NCBI RefSeq assembly: GCF_014117325.1
Contig: NZ_CP059732.1
Coordinates: 1,488,001 to 1,552,000, forward strand
DNA length: 64,000 nucleotides
From: Spirosoma foliorum
GTDB taxonomy: Bacteria > Bacteroidota > Bacteroidia > Cytophagales > Spirosomataceae
Direction of reading: 5' to 3'
The number at the start of each line of letters is the position of its first letter. The first letter of the stretch is position 1. A program made the translations under genes and the position numbers. Of the stretch, positions 7,908 to 17,198 are shown in pieces. The notes beneath the pieces are model-generated. The model saw only the letters and a list, made by a program, of their open reading frames with translations, did no database searches and was not told where the DNA came from.

Positions 7908-8804
7908 ATGAGAACCGCTTTGCTGCTAGTTGGGCTGCTACTTACTCTTTCGCCAATTTATGCCCAAGTTGAGTCGTTGCAGACAAAAATTGACCAGCTC
8001 ATTAAAGGGAAGAAAGCAACTGTGGGCGTAGGTATATACGACTTTGGTAGCCGACAGACGCTGATCATCAATGGCGATAAGCACATGCCCATGCAGAGTG
8101 TATATAAGTTTCACGTTGCCCTCGCGGTGTTGAGCGAAGTAGATAAAGGCCATTTGAAACTCACCCAGAAGATGCATGTGAAAAAAAGCGATATCGTGCC
8201 CGGTCTGCATAGCCCGATGGGTGAAGACTATCCGAAGGGCGAAGTCGATCTACCCCTGGCCGATATTATTCGGTATATGGTTGCCGAGAGCGATGGCAGT
8301 GCCTGTGATTATCTCTTTCGATTGCTCGGTGGGCCAAAACAGGTGGATGCCTTCATCCATAAGCTGGGTATTCGGGATGTGGCGATACGGGAAACCGAAG
8401 AAATGATGCAGGCAAAGGGAAATTGGGACGTTCAATATACCAACTGGACAACGCCAACGGCCATGCTCAGTTTGCTGAAGCTATTTTACCAGCGTAAAAT
8501 TCTGTCGGCCAGCAGCCACGATTTCCTTTGGAAGGTGATGGTTGGAACAACAACAGGGCCGGACCGACTCAAGAAATTGCTACCTGCTGGTACGATAGTC
8601 GCTCACAAAACAGGTACGTCGGGAACGAATAAAGATGGCCTGATGGGCGCTGTCAACGACGTAGGTTTCATTACATTGCCAAACGGAAATCACCTGGCTA
8701 TTAGCGTGTTTATTAGTAACACAACCGAAGGCATCGGGGCTAATGAGCGGATTATCGCCGATATCGCTAAAGTAGCGTACGATCACTTCGCCAAACTCAA
8801 TTGA
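7908..8804 (+). CDS. Class A beta-lactamase (subclass A2-like)
   Basis: A 298-residue periplasmic serine beta-lactamase, counting from the ATG at 7908, which gives a clean signal peptide (MRTALLLVGLLLTLSPIYAQ). An upstream in-frame ATG at 7884 would add eight residues. Catalytic landmarks are Ser64-x-x-Lys67 in QSVYKFH, the SDN-loop position as Ser128-Asp129-Gly130, omega-loop RETEEMM (from residue 161), and KTG at 234-236 in AHKTGTSG. The QYTNWTTPTAM block is characteristic of the Bacteroidota A2 group. The Gly in place of Asn of the SDN motif is unusual for the class. It is convergent with the permease gene, with a 23-base gap. No regulator is adjacent, so it is likely a chromosomal intrinsic enzyme. 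Confidence 0.88.
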   Translation: MRTALLLVGLLLTLSPIYAQVESLQTKIDQLIKGKKATVGVGIYDFGSRQTLIINGDKHMPMQSVYKFHVALAVLSEVDKGHLKLTQKMHVKKSDIVPGLHSPMGEDYPKGEVDLPLADIIRYMVAESDGSACDYLFRLLGGPKQVDAFIHKLGIRDVAIRETEEMMQAKGNWDVQYTNWTTPTAMLSLLKLFYQRKILSASSHDFLWKVMVGTTTGPDRLKKLLPAGTIVAHKTGTSGTNKDGLMGAVNDVGFITLPNGNHLAISVFISNTTEGIGANERIIADIAKVAYDHFAKLN

Positions 8805-8827
8805 TTGGCAGGATGATAGACCAGCGT

Positions 8828-10078
8828 TTACTTCTTAAATGCCAATGCCTTCACCGGCTGAATCCGATTGATAATAATGGTGGGTATCCACAACACGAGT
8901 GCAATCAGTAAAATGGTCGCGCCATTCAACGCCAGAATAGTTGGCCAGTCCCAGACGATAGGGACGTAATTCATGAAGTAGTTTTTAGGGTCGAGCGGGA
9001 TTAGTTTGAATTTGTCCTGGATGAAGCAAATGCCCAACCCAACGGCGTTCCCAATGACTAATCCCCAAATTACCATGTTCAATCCTACGAACACAAACAT
9101 GCGCCTGATGAGAGAGTTACGGCCGCCAAGTGCTTTCAGCAAACCAATCATGGGTGTGCGTTCCATCATCAGCACCAGCAAAACCGACACCATATTGAAC
9201 GAAGCCACGAAGACAATCAGGGCTAACAAAATAACCATGTTCCGATCGAGCAAAACCATCCAGTCGAACAGCGGTCGGTACTGATCCGTTACCCGCGTTA
9301 GGCGCATATCAGGATCTAAAAAGTTGGTTAGGTTACGGGCCGTTGACTCTAGTTTGGTGAAGTCCTTAATGAAAATCTCGTAGTTGCCAACCGAATCAGG
9401 CCCCCAGCGATTCAGACGCTGAATGAGCCGAATGTCGCCCAGCGCAATGGTTTTGTCCACCTCTTCCAGTCCCGTTTCATAGATGCCTACCACGGTCATT
9501 TTGCGGGCACGAGGTTGGTTCCCCAGAAAATAGAGCGGTATACTTTGGCCAACTTTGACTTGCAGTTGATTCGCCATATACTGACTCAAAAGCAGTTGGG
9601 TCGATCCCAAGCCCGTATCGGCACCAACGACCGGAACCGTTCCTGCTACCAGCGATCCACGAAACAAACTCCAGTCGTAATCTTTTCCTACTCCCTTCAC
9701 CACAACGCCCGTTAATTCGTCGGCGGTTTTCAGGATGCCCGCTTTTAGCGCAGTTGCCTGAATATGCTTGATGCCTGGTAGTTGTGTGCTATCCCGGTAT
9801 AGATTGGTTTTCAGTGAGAGAGCAGGCGCTTCGTACGACATATTATTCGTGAATTTGCTCACCTGCAAATGAGCCCCAAACAGAAAAATCTTCTGCTGAA
9901 TAGTATCCTTAAAACCAAATAGTACCGAGAAGGCTACAATCAGGATGGCTAAGCCAAGGGCGATGCTGGCGATGCCGATGCGCGTAACCGTGGCCGAAAA
10001 ACTACCTTCGGGTGCGTGGCGAACTTTTCGGGCCAGAAAAACAGGAACGTTCAAGATAAGTCGATTATCGGTGGTCAA
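8828..10078 (-). CDS. ABC transporter permease, LolC/LolE-like
   Basis: A 416-residue inner-membrane permease of the FtsX/MacB superfamily. One hydrophobic helix lies near residues 30-52 (IGIASIALGLAILIVAFSVL). A periplasmic domain of about 220 residues follows, and three more helices lie in the C-terminal third (NMVILLALIVFVASFNMVSV, MFVFVGLNMVIWGLVIG, ILALNGATILLIALVLW). This is the layout of lipoprotein-releasing permeases that extract lipoproteins for transport to the outer membrane. The partner ATPase is not adjacent, as is common in this phylum. Divergent from the histidine kinase gene across about 100 bases. Confidence 0.82.
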   Translation of the reverse strand: MTTDNRLILNVPVFLARKVRHAPEGSFSATVTRIGIASIALGLAILIVAFSVLFGFKDTIQQKIFLFGAHLQVSKFTNNMSYEAPALSLKTNLYRDSTQLPGIKHIQATALKAGILKTADELTGVVVKGVGKDYDWSLFRGSLVAGTVPVVGADTGLGSTQLLLSQYMANQLQVKVGQSIPLYFLGNQPRARKMTVVGIYETGLEEVDKTIALGDIRLIQRLNRWGPDSVGNYEIFIKDFTKLESTARNLTNFLDPDMRLTRVTDQYRPLFDWMVLLDRNMVILLALIVFVASFNMVSVLLVLMMERTPMIGLLKALGGRNSLIRRMFVFVGLNMVIWGLVIGNAVGLGICFIQDKFKLIPLDPKNYFMNYVPIVWDWPTILALNGATILLIALVLWIPTIIINRIQPVKALAFKK

Positions 10079-10182
10079 TAGGTATCTGTTGGTGGTCAGG
10101 TAACTTACCCAGATCCAGCTATTGATCGTATTTTGTTCTACAACGTAAAAATAAGAGTTTTACAGGGATTAACTTAGTAATA

Positions 10183-12399
10183 ATGACTCCATATCCGACG
10201 TATAGGACATTTTGGCTCGTTTACTGGCTCCGACTGCATGTTCTCGGGATAGCTTTAACGGCTGGTTTGCTGATGAACGCCAGTCTGTCGGGTTATGCTC
10301 AAGTACATATCAGTGCCGATAGTTTACAGGCCGATGGCTTTCCCATGCGTACTGGCTGGCGGTGGCATCCCGGCGACAATATGGCCTGGGCTGCGCCTTC
10401 ATTCGATGATAGTCGATGGGATACCATTCGGCCTGGTCGGAATATACTTTATCTGGATCGTTTTAGAGCCGAATCGATAGGTTGGTTCCGGCTGGCGTTT
10501 GAACTGGATTCGGCCCGTACACAACCGATGCTTGCTGCTACAATTGGGCAGGTAGGCGCATCGGAAATTTATATCGATGGAGTGCTTTGGCAGCGGTTAG
10601 GCCAGGTTGGTACGACCTATGAGCAGCAGGAAGCCTACACACCAACCGACCAGCAGGTTTTTCTATTGCCTCAATTAGCTAGAGGACCGCATTTATTGGC
10701 AGTTCGTTTGTCGCAACAGCAACCGCCCTGGTACATGCCCAAGATCCAGTATTTTGAGCGGTCGGTATTTCGAATCAACTTGTTTCCGGCACAGTCGGTT
10801 ATGGATGGGGTGATTAAGCAGCTGTATATACAGACACCCGGTAACTATCTGCTGATTGGTATCTTTTTGATGCTGAGTGTCATTCACTTTATGTATTATG
10901 CATACCGTCGAAAACGGGTAAACCTGATCTTCGGGTTAACACTGCTGTTCGGCGCGCTCAGTGTTACACTAATTGAATCGCTGGAGCTAATTAGGAACAG
11001 TAATATTCGTGAGTGGGTTGTGTTGGGGCAGGCGTTATCGGTCTCAATATTTATGTTCATGTTGCTGATAACATACTATCAGTACCTGGGCCAGCCAACT
11101 TCCTGGTTTCTGCGGATCATTGCTTTTCTACTCATCGTTTCGCGGCTTATTCCCTTTATTTTCGAATCATCGAACTTGGTTGGGCTATTGTCGATCGTGT
11201 CGGTTATTGGCTTGTTTGCCGATGGCATTCGCGTTAGCATTGATGCCATACGATCGCACAAAACGAATGCCCAGTTCATGTTGATCAGTATTCTGGCGAT
11301 GATACTGATTTTGATTCTGGGGGCATTTATAAGCTGGTGGTTGTCTGGTGAGTATGTTGCCTATGCGGGTTATGCCATTGAGATTACTAATCTGCTCTTT
11401 TTCCTGACATTGCCCTTTAGCTTTGCCATTATTCTGGCTCGTGAACATGCTCAAACGAATCGCAATCTGGAAGATCGACTCGCTGAAGTAGAACAGCTTT
11501 CGGCCGAGAAGGAAGGTATTTTGACCCAACAAAACGAAACCCTGGAGCGACAAGTAAAAGAACGAACTGCCGAACTTAGCCAGTCGCTTACCGATCTGCG
11601 GGAAACCCAGCAACAGCTAATCCAGCGCGAAAAGATGGCTAGCCTGGGCGAGCTGACAGCTGGCATTGCTCACGAAATTCAAAACCCTCTAAACTTCGTC
11701 AATAACTTCGCTGATGTATCGGGTGAGTTAATTCAGGAATTAAAAGAGGAACGTGAAAAAGAGCCCCGCGATGAGGAGCTGGAATCAGAAATCTTAGCCG
11801 ATCTGGAGCAGAATTTGGGAAAAATCAGCCATCACGGTGGCCGTGCGTCTTCCATTGTTCGGGCTATGCTCGATCATAGTCGGGTGAGTACCGGCCAGCG
11901 AGAGCCTACAGATATCAACGCATTAACCGACGAATATCTACGATTGTCGTATCACGGGCTGCGGGCAAAAGAGAAAAATTTCAACGCCAACCTCATTACC
12001 CAGTTCGAACCGGGCATTGGTACTGTGACGGTTGTGGCGCAGGATATTGGTCGTGTACTGCTCAATCTGTTCAACAATGCCTTTTATGCTGTACAAGAGC
12101 GCCAACGGACGGCTCCTGCTGGCTACCAACCGAGGATTACGGTGAGCACGCGACTGTTGGAGAAAGTTGTCGAAATTCGGATAGGCGATAATGGAACGGG
12201 TATTCCAGCGGCCATTCAACAAAAAGTTTTTCAGCCGTTTTTTACGACGAAGCCAACCGGGCAGGGCACTGGCCTTGGGCTTTCGCTTAGTTACGACATT
12301 ATAACCAAAGGACACGGAGGTGAATTTATGATCGAAACAACCTCCGAAGAAGGTACTACATTTCTGATTCGGTTGCCTGTTTCCCAGAAATTCAAGTGA
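10183..12399 (+). CDS. Sensor histidine kinase with 7TM-DISM-like sensor
   Basis: A 738-residue hybrid-free sensor kinase. It has a signal segment (about 12-40), an extracellular jelly-roll domain (about 45-205, with [16 protein letters not shown]), then seven or so membrane helices (about 220-415), a coiled coil (about 420-480, with the [18 protein letters not shown] linker) and a HisKA domain with phospho-acceptor His497 in [17 protein letters not shown]. The HATPase domain has DNGTGIP and [12 protein letters not shown] boxes. The N-terminal half resembles 7TMR-DISM sensors, whose ligands are thought to be carbohydrates or other small molecules. No response regulator lies nearby, so it is an orphan kinase. 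It ends about 100 bases before guaA. Confidence 0.88.
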   Translation: MTPYPTYRTFWLVYWLRLHVLGIALTAGLLMNASLSGYAQVHISADSLQADGFPMRTGWRWHPGDNMAWAAPSFDDSRWDTIRPGRNILYLDRFRAESIGWFRLAFELDSARTQPMLAATIGQVGASEIYIDGVLWQRLGQVGTTYEQQEAYTPTDQQVFLLPQLARGPHLLAVRLSQQQPPWYMPKIQYFERSVFRINLFPAQSVMDGVIKQLYIQTPGNYLLIGIFLMLSVIHFMYYAYRRKRVNLIFGLTLLFGALSVTLIESLELIRNSNIREWVVLGQALSVSIFMFMLLITYYQYLGQPTSWFLRIIAFLLIVSRLIPFIFESSNLVGLLSIVSVIGLFADGIRVSIDAIRSHKTNAQFMLISILAMILILILGAFISWWLSGEYVAYAGYAIEITNLLFFLTLPFSFAIILAREHAQTNRNLEDRLAEVEQLSAEKEGILTQQNETLERQVKERTAELSQSLTDLRETQQQLIQREKMASLGELTAGIAHEIQNPLNFVNNFADVSGELIQELKEEREKEPRDEELESEILADLEQNLGKISHHGGRASSIVRAMLDHSRVSTGQREPTDINALTDEYLRLSYHGLRAKEKNFNANLITQFEPGIGTVTVVAQDIGRVLLNLFNNAFYAVQERQRTAPAGYQPRITVSTRLLEKVVEIRIGDNGTGIPAAIQQKVFQPFFTTKPTGQGTGLGLSLSYDIITKGHGGEFMIETTSEEGTTFLIRLPVSQKFK

Positions 12400-12446
12400 A
12401 AATCGCATACGTTTTTCGTTCATTCGCTCATTTGCTGATTCACTCA

Positions 12447-12481
12447 TTGTTTGTGGCATGTGCAAAAATGCCCTAACTTTG
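12447..12481 (+). promoter_or_regulatory. Bacteroidota-type promoter of guaA
   Basis: A TTGTTTG box (12447-12453) is followed after 20 bases by TAACTTTG (12474-12481). This fits the -33/-7 pattern of Bacteroidota sigma-70 promoters. It places the transcript start near 12488, just before the ATG at 12500, and supports that start over the upstream in-frame ATG at 12458. Confidence 0.75.
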
Positions 12482-12499
12482 CATTTTAGAGACCTATAC

Positions 12500-14032
12500 A
12501 TGGCCACCGAACAAATTCTGATTCTGGATTTCGGTTCGCAGTACACCCAATTGATCGCCCGCCGGGTACGCGAACTAAACGTTTACTGCGAAATCCATCC
12601 ATACAATCATCTCCCCACAATTACGCCCGATGTGAAGGGTATCATTCTCTCAGGTAGTCCTTCGTCTGTTCGTGACGCCGATGCGCCTGAGGTTCACCTG
12701 GCTGCTTTTCGGCATAAACTGCCCATTTTGGGGGTTTGCTACGGCGCGCAATTGCTGGCTCATACTAGTGGGGGAGAGGTGAAAGCGTCGGCCATCCGCG
12801 AATATGGCCGGGCTAAACTGGGCACTGTTAACACCGAGAGTCCACTGCTGAAAGGCATCGACCAACACTCACAAGTGTGGATGTCGCACGCCGATACGAT
12901 TACGAGCGTTCCTGACAATTTCAAGATCATTGCTTCGACCGACACCGTTCGGGTAGCAGCTTTCCAGGTTGATGGCGAACAAACGTATGGCATTCAGTTT
13001 CACCCCGAAGTGACGCACTCGCTCCAGGGCAAAACGGTACTCCATAACTTCGTTGTCGATATTTGCGGATGCGCGCAGGACTGGACTGCCGAGTCGTTTG
13101 TTGAAACGACTGTTGAGCAGTTAAAGCAAAAAATTGGCGACGACAAAGTGGTGCTGGGGCTATCGGGCGGAGTCGATTCGTCGGTAGCAGCTATGCTCAT
13201 TCACCGGGCTATCGGCAAGAACCTGTATTGTATTTTTGTCGATAACGGCGTGCTCCGGAAAGATGAGTTTTCGGGCGTACTGGAGTCCTACAAAACGTTG
13301 GGTTTGAACGTAAAAGGCGTTGATGCCAAGGAGCAATTCTACACAGCCCTCGCTGGTCTTAGTGATCCTGAAGCCAAACGGAAAGCCATTGGCAAAACGT
13401 TTATCGACGTGTTCGATCACGAAGCGCATTTGATTGAAGGCGTATCGTGGCTGGGACAGGGAACAATCTACCCCGATGTGATTGAGTCTGTTTCGGTAAA
13501 AGGGCCTTCGGCAACGATCAAATCGCACCACAACGTGGGTGGTCTGCCCGATTTCATGAAATTGAAAATTGTAGAGCCGCTCAATACGCTCTTCAAAGAC
13601 GAAGTCCGGTTGGTAGGGAAAAGTTTAGGATTACCCGATGCTATTCTGGGCCGTCACCCATTCCCCGGTCCAGGCTTGGCGATCCGGATTCTGGGCGATG
13701 TTACCCCTGAGAAAGTGGACATTCTGCAACAGGTTGATGCACTGTTCATTGATGGCTTAAAACGCGAAGGTTTATACGACAAAGTTTGGCAAGCCGGCGC
13801 TATGCTGTTGCCCGTGCAATCGGTGGGTGTTATGGGTGATGAACGTACCTATGAACGTGTTGTAGCCCTTCGTGCTGTAACGAGTGTGGATGGCATGACT
13901 GCCGACTGGGCTCATTTGCCGTATGAATTTCTGGCCGATATTTCTAACGAAATCATCAATCGCGTAAAAGGCGTTAACCGCGTTGTCTACGATATTTCGT
14001 CCAAACCACCTGCTACCATTGAGTGGGAGTAA
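12500..14032 (+). CDS. guaA: GMP synthase (glutamine-hydrolysing)
   Basis: A 510-residue enzyme converting XMP, ATP and glutamine to GMP in purine synthesis. The N-terminal class I glutaminase domain has the nucleophile Cys80 in [11 protein letters not shown] and the His-x-Glu pair in QFHPEVTHS. The ATP-pyrophosphatase domain has the PP-loop [13 protein letters not shown] (about 219-231), and the dimerisation domain ends with the family tail [11 protein letters not shown]. The start at 12500 begins with the typical [13 protein letters not shown]; the longer frame from 12458 would place the -7 promoter box inside the gene. It is monocistronic, with its own promoter and terminator. Confidence 0.97.
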   Translation: MATEQILILDFGSQYTQLIARRVRELNVYCEIHPYNHLPTITPDVKGIILSGSPSSVRDADAPEVHLAAFRHKLPILGVCYGAQLLAHTSGGEVKASAIREYGRAKLGTVNTESPLLKGIDQHSQVWMSHADTITSVPDNFKIIASTDTVRVAAFQVDGEQTYGIQFHPEVTHSLQGKTVLHNFVVDICGCAQDWTAESFVETTVEQLKQKIGDDKVVLGLSGGVDSSVAAMLIHRAIGKNLYCIFVDNGVLRKDEFSGVLESYKTLGLNVKGVDAKEQFYTALAGLSDPEAKRKAIGKTFIDVFDHEAHLIEGVSWLGQGTIYPDVIESVSVKGPSATIKSHHNVGGLPDFMKLKIVEPLNTLFKDEVRLVGKSLGLPDAILGRHPFPGPGLAIRILGDVTPEKVDILQQVDALFIDGLKREGLYDKVWQAGAMLLPVQSVGVMGDERTYERVVALRAVTSVDGMTADWAHLPYEFLADISNEIINRVKGVNRVVYDISSKPPATIEWE

Positions 14033-14064
14033 ATGGATTTTTGAACTACGAAATACGATTTTAC

Positions 14065-14104
14065 AAAACGCCCGGTGCTGGAAATAGTGCTGGGCGTTTT
14101 ATTT
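14065..14104 (+). terminator. Rho-independent terminator after guaA
   Basis: AAAACGCCC at 14065-14073 pairs with GGGCGTTTT at 14092-14100 across a loop of about 18 bases that adds further pairing (GGTGCT/AGTGCT region). The stem is followed by T-rich sequence. It lies 33 bases after the guaA stop. Confidence 0.8.
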
Positions 14105-14217
14105 ATGTAAAGTTTGATCAGATGTAGTTGTCATTCGCTAAAAAAGCAGGTAGATAATCAAGGTTTTAAAATCCAATTACCTACTTTTAGCAGCTAATGC
14201 CTAACTTTTTATTTACT

Positions 14218-14766
14218 ATGAAACCTACACAAATTAACCGGATTGTGGCGCTAACGCTGGCCGGTGTATTCATGACAATGATGAGCTTCGCCCAAGGAGA
14301 CAAATCGACACGACCTAGCCCACCGGCACTAGCCTCTGGAAAAATCAATGGCGCTACCATTACCATTAACTACAGCAGTCCATCGGTGAAAGGCCGACAA
14401 GTTTGGGACCCTGCCGGTACGCTTGCTCCCTATGGAAAAGTGTGGCGTGCCGGTGCCAACGAAGCCACCATCTTCGAAACCGACAAAGACATTAAAGTTG
14501 ATGGGAAGGCATTACCCGCCGGAAAATATAGCCTGTTTGCTATTCCTGATCAGAAAGAGTGGAAATTTATCTTCAATTCACAAACCGGCCAGTGGGGTAT
14601 AAAGCGAGGAGGAGAAGCCAATCGTGATCCAGCAAACGATGTGTTGACCGTGTCTGCAAAGCCAGCTAAATCGTCGTCAATGAACGAGAAACTGGTGTAT
14701 GACGTAACTAACAAAGCAGTGGTGTTAAAATGGGAAAATGTAGAAGTTCCCATTGCCATCAAGTAA
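14218..14766 (+). CDS. DUF2911 domain exported protein
   Basis: A 182-residue exported protein with a signal peptide (MKPTQINRIVALTLAGVFMT, cleaved after the SFAQ near residue 24). The mature domain shows the DUF2911 pattern: INYSSPSVKGRQVWD, then APYGKVWRAGANEATIFE, then LPAGKYSLFAIP and WKFIFNSQTGQWGIK. DUF2911 proteins are common in Bacteroidota; their activity is unknown. The start at 14218 gives a better signal peptide than the in-frame ATG at 14197. It is followed by a dispersed inverted repeat and a terminator palindrome, then the convergent YtxH-type gene. Confidence 0.85.
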   Translation: MKPTQINRIVALTLAGVFMTMMSFAQGDKSTRPSPPALASGKINGATITINYSSPSVKGRQVWDPAGTLAPYGKVWRAGANEATIFETDKDIKVDGKALPAGKYSLFAIPDQKEWKFIFNSQTGQWGIKRGGEANRDPANDVLTVSAKPAKSSSMNEKLVYDVTNKAVVLKWENVEVPIAIK

Positions 14767-14774
14767 CATGAATC

Positions 14775-14861
14775 TTTGTCATTCCGACGCAGGAGGGATC
14801 TTAAGGCTTCTTAGTTTCTAGTAAGGATGATTTAAGATACCTCCTGCGTCGGGATGACAAA
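14775..14861. repeat. Dispersed inverted repeat, GTCATTCCGACG family, copy 1
   Basis: The left arm starts TTTGTCATTCCGACGCAGG at 14775 and the right arm ends TGCGTCGGGATGACAAA at 14861. One mismatch is visible in the outer pairing (C-C for C-G), and the arms continue inward as GATCTTAA/TTAAGATAC. It lies just after the DUF2911 gene. A second copy lies at 26291-26370. Confidence 0.85.
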
Positions 14862-14870
14862 AATTAAAAA

Positions 14871-14904
14871 CAGGACGAGCCAGTCAATTGACTGGCTCGT
14901 CCTG
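14871..14904. terminator. Spacerless 34-base palindrome, likely bidirectional terminator
   Basis: Two 17-base arms starting CAGGACGAGCCAGTCAA are perfect reverse complements with no spacer. The palindrome lies between convergent genes (DUF2911 and YtxH-type) and is preceded by an A-rich tract, which is a T-tract for the minus strand. Termination is inferred from position and structure. Confidence 0.65.
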
Positions 14905-14944
14905 TTAATGGGTGAATAGAACCAACTTGGGTTTTCTTCAGGGT

Positions 14945-15307
14945 TTAGTTAAGCTTCAGCGCATCTTCAGCATGGTTGATACCTGTTTTGGCCGAGGATG
15001 CTGCCTCGTTAACTTTATTATTGTATGCTGTTTTAGCCCGATCTTGTTTCTCGTTAATTGTAGACTTCGTTTCGTTTTTGTACTTATCGAATATCTCTTC
15101 AGCCTTTCCCGCATACTGATCTGCTTTTGCTTCAGCTTTGCCCGTCAGGCGATCGATTTGCGCTTTCACCTGATCAACTCCCTCTTCCCATTGATTCTGT
15201 AAGTCGTTAGCGCCCTGTGTCAATTTTTCGCGGGTTTCTTTACCGCTCCGGGGTGCTGTTAAATAACCAATGGCTAAACCTGCTAGTACTCCTCTAAGAA
15301 AGCTCAT
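14945..15307 (-). CDS. YtxH domain-containing protein
   Basis: A 120-residue protein with the YtxH opening: a short hydrophobic helix RGVLAGLAIGYLTAPRSGKE at about residues 5-24, then a long, highly charged coiled-coil-like helix (repeats of K/A/E such as AEAKADQYAGKAEEIFDKY). YtxH proteins are small membrane-anchored, stress-associated proteins without a defined biochemical activity. The gene is isolated. A plus-strand open frame across the same bases reads as hydrophobic Phe/Cys-rich nonsense and is taken as a shadow. Confidence 0.85.
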   Translation of the reverse strand: MSFLRGVLAGLAIGYLTAPRSGKETREKLTQGANDLQNQWEEGVDQVKAQIDRLTGKAEAKADQYAGKAEEIFDKYKNETKSTINEKQDRAKTAYNNKVNEAASSAKTGINHAEDALKLN

Positions 15308-15502
15308 AGTCTTATTTGTTTTGAATTCGTTCTGGGATTTCTTAGGTCAGTGTAAAAAACATGCCATATCGTTTGTTTTTGAATTAACTATTTGATAATC
15401 AAAACATTGGTCTTTTTTTTTTGATTTTTTTTGGCTAAGATTTAAGATGGGTTCTGAGTATTTTATTCTACAACTTAGGGGCTGTTGCTGGTCGTTGTTG
15501 AA

Positions 15503-15533
15503 CAAAAAGAGCCGCTATTCCTGTAGCGGCTCA
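15503..15533 (-). terminator. Rho-independent terminator after glmM
   Basis: On the minus strand GAGCCGCTA pairs with TAGCGGCTC (15509-15532) across a six-base loop and is followed by TTTTTG. It lies about 30 bases beyond the glmM stop. Confidence 0.8.
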
Positions 15534-15562
15534 GTGAAATAAGCTGTCGTCAAATAAGTCGT

Positions 15563-16975
15563 TTATCGGTTCTCTGAAATCACTTCACGGATATCGTCGA
15601 TGATTTTTCCGGCAAGGTAATCAGCCGTTGCCAGGGTATCTGATTCCGAATAGATTCGGATAATAGGCTCCGTGTTCGATTTGCGTAGGTGTACCCATTC
15701 TTTATCGAACTCGATTTTAACACCATCAATCGTATTGATTGGGTTGCGGGCATATTTTGCCTGAATCCGATCTAATACCGCATCGACATTAATGTCGGGT
15801 GTAAGTTCGATTTTATTTTTAGAGATATAATAGTTGGGATACGTTCGGCGCAGCATCGATGCTGATTTTCCCGATTTGGCTAAATGAGTCAGAAACAAAG
15901 CAATACCTGCCAATGCATCGCGTCCGTAATGAAGCTCAGGATAAATAATGCCTCCGTTGCCTTCGCCACCAATAACGGCATTGGTTTCTTTCATCATCTC
16001 AACCACATTCACCTCGCCCACCGCCGATGCTGAATGCTGCCCACCGTACTTCTGGGTCACATCGCGAAGGGCAACTGTGCTCGACATGTTCGATACAGTG
16101 TTATTAGCCCAACCACTTTCAGCGGTATTATTTTTTAGAACGTAGTCGGCTACTGCCACCAGTGTGTATTCTTCACCAAAGGGAGAGCCATCTTCACAAA
16201 TCAATGCCAATCGATCAACATCGGGGTCGACAACAATGCCAAGATCAGCCTTGCCTTTGTTCATCTCTTTGATAATATCGCGGAGGTTTTCAGGAAGGGG
16301 TTCAGGGTTGTGGGCGAAATTGCCCGTAGGTTCGCAGTGAAGCTTGGTAATTTGCTCAACACCAAGCGCTTCGAGTAACATAGGTACGGCAAGTCCCCCC
16401 GTCGAATTGACCGCGTCAACAACAAGCCGGAAGTTTCGGTTGGCAATGGCATCCCGATCAACCAACGGTAACGCCAAAATCTGGTCGATGTGCTTTTGAA
16501 GCCAGGTAGTATCTGCCTGGTATTGACCTAATTTACGGACTTCCGCAAAATCAAACGATTCAGCTTCGGCAATGGCTAATACCTCGGCACCATCCTGCCC
16601 CGAAATAAACTCGCCTGTTTCGTTCAGAAGTTTAAGGGCATTCCACTGAATAGGGTTATGACTGGCTGTCAGAATAATTCCGCCTGCCGCTTGCTCAGCT
16701 GGGACCGCCATTTCGACAGTAGGCGTAGTTGACAGACCAAGATCAAGTACATTCAGGCCGAGGCCCTGCAACGTAGCGGATACTAATTTGGAAACCATTT
16801 CGCCCGACAACCGGCCATCACGTCCAATAACAACGGTTTGCCGTTCGGGACTCCGTTTCCGAAGCCATTGCCCAAAGGCAGCGGTAAATTTGACTACATC
16901 TAAAGGGGTGAGTCCGTCTCCACTGCGCCCCCCAATCGTTCCTCGAATACCGGAAATAGACTTAATTAATGCCAC
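15563..16975 (-). CDS. glmM: Phosphoglucosamine mutase
   Basis: A 470-residue alpha-D-phosphohexomutase that isomerises glucosamine-6-phosphate to glucosamine-1-phosphate for peptidoglycan and other amino-sugar polymers. Seen are the catalytic serine loop TASHNPIQWNALK (Ser105 from the start chosen), the metal loop VVDPDVDRLAL, the sugar loop GGEGNGGIIYPE and the phosphate-binding tail RKSNTEPIIRIYSES. The start chosen is GTG at 16975, giving the family N-terminus ALIKSISGIRGTIGG. An in-frame ATG at 17023 would add 16 poorly conserved residues, and a -7-like box (TATCTTTA, 17018-17011) lies inside that extension. Some Bacteroidota annotations name this family simply phosphomannomutase/phosphoglucomutase. 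Confidence 0.88.
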   Translation of the reverse strand: MALIKSISGIRGTIGGRSGDGLTPLDVVKFTAAFGQWLRKRSPERQTVVIGRDGRLSGEMVSKLVSATLQGLGLNVLDLGLSTTPTVEMAVPAEQAAGGIILTASHNPIQWNALKLLNETGEFISGQDGAEVLAIAEAESFDFAEVRKLGQYQADTTWLQKHIDQILALPLVDRDAIANRNFRLVVDAVNSTGGLAVPMLLEALGVEQITKLHCEPTGNFAHNPEPLPENLRDIIKEMNKGKADLGIVVDPDVDRLALICEDGSPFGEEYTLVAVADYVLKNNTAESGWANNTVSNMSSTVALRDVTQKYGGQHSASAVGEVNVVEMMKETNAVIGGEGNGGIIYPELHYGRDALAGIALFLTHLAKSGKSASMLRRTYPNYYISKNKIELTPDINVDAVLDRIQAKYARNPINTIDGVKIEFDKEWVHLRKSNTEPIIRIYSESDTLATADYLAGKIIDDIREVISENR

Positions 16976-17139
16976 TTGATGGGTTGGATAAATGTTTTTG
17001 GTTAGGGTTGTAAAGATAGTCAATGGAGAGCACTCTGTCGTTGCCGTCAGGGTTAGTGGGGCTATATAATCAACTAACGTTTATTGACTGGCAACTAGTT
17101 TGCACCAATCACAATTCTGGCCGTTGGGGAGGACTATTT

Positions 17140-17198
17140 ATGATGTAGGATGTATGATATATGCCTATAGCGTAACTACATCATACATCCTACATCAT
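17140..17198. repeat. Dispersed inverted repeat, ATGTATGATGTAGG family, copy 1
   Basis: Arms ATGATGTAGGATGTATGA (17140-17157) and TCATACATCCTACATCAT (17181-17198) are perfect 18-base reverse complements. The right arm contains the stop codon of the Anbu gene (17195-17197). The related copy is at 21335-21402. Confidence 0.85.

Noticed and set aside
14912..15202. 96-residue hydrophobic plus-strand frame
   Set aside because: It is antisense to the YtxH-type gene, and its Cys/Phe-rich composition looks like the mirror of a charged coiled coil. No start context or family.
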